Assembly (NCBI RefSeq): GCF_014201885.1
Contig: NZ_JACHFN010000025.1
Location: 1-11,644, forward strand
DNA from: Deinococcus budaensis
Lineage (GTDB): Bacteria; Deinococcota; Deinococci; Deinococcales; Deinococcaceae
Direction: 5' to 3'
DNA: 11,644 nt
The number at the start of each line of letters is the position of its first letter. The stretch's first letter is position 1. The position numbers and the translations under genes were made by a program. The notes under the pieces are model-generated. The model saw nothing but the letters and a program-made list of their open reading frames with translations, ran no database searches and was not told the origin of the DNA. This document shows positions 11,581-11,644 of the stretch, one piece after another.

Positions 11581-11644
11581 CTTGCCTCCGTAGTAATCCA
11601 GGTGCCGGGCACGGACCTGGGCGAAATGGCGAGCGGCCCGCCCG
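11550..11644. repeat. Terminal overlap of a circular contig (right copy)
   Basis: Exact second copy of bases 1-95. It contains the start codon (11578-11580, minus strand) and the GGAGG Shine-Dalgarno (11585-11589) of the membrane-protein gene, so that gene is complete on this side of the join. Confidence 0.9.

Overview
The window looks like one complete circular plasmid, linearised at an arbitrary point. Bases 1-95 are repeated exactly at 11550-11644, so the circle would be 11,549 bp. The host is probably a Deinococcus or close relative. Most of the replicon is GC-rich, and at least seven genes have a TANNNT -10 hexamer only 5-8 nt before an ATG or GTG start. That is the leaderless-promoter layout known from Deinococcus. 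I see no rRNA, tRNA, CRISPR array, relaxase or ParA, and no recognisable transposase.

Layout, counting round the circle. (1) Backbone on the minus strand: a putative replication protein (9862-11091), a small two-helix membrane protein with an 18-residue repeated N-terminus (11152-11580, across the contig join), a MerR-like coiled-coil protein with a coupled 93-aa coiled-coil protein (621-1346, 331-612), and a XerC/D-type tyrosine recombinase (1495-2448). These would cover replication, partition-like maintenance and multimer resolution. (2) An AT-rich island on the plus strand (about 2620-4330): a DUF262 protein overlapping a HEPN protein with an intact R-N-x3-H motif. Its composition and codon use differ sharply from the rest, so it was probably acquired by transfer. 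It is the best candidate for a little-described defence or toxin system. (3) A plus-strand restriction-modification block (4451-7037): a 113-aa unknown, a 65-aa HTH/AT-hook protein, a C5-cytosine methyltransferase and an Eco29kI-family GIY-YIG endonuclease. The endonuclease family suggests CCGCGG as target, and I found no CCGCGG anywhere in the window. (4) A minus-strand pair (7266-8307): a ribbon-helix-helix protein and an unknown 158-aa protein, with striking inverted and direct repeats around them. (5) A plus-strand unknown with an OB-like C-terminal half (8800-9438), facing a small minus-strand CxCxxC protein (9490-9732) across a strong bidirectional hairpin.

The plasmid reads as a compact maintenance backbone carrying two adjacent defence-type cassettes. 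One is a classic Type II restriction-modification system tuned to the host's leaderless expression. The other is a foreign DUF262-HEPN pair. Plasmid copy control, partition and mobilisation functions are not identified with certainty. The repeat-rich leader regions at 1379-1422, 7212-7267, 8376-8432 and 10946-11004 are the best places to look for them.
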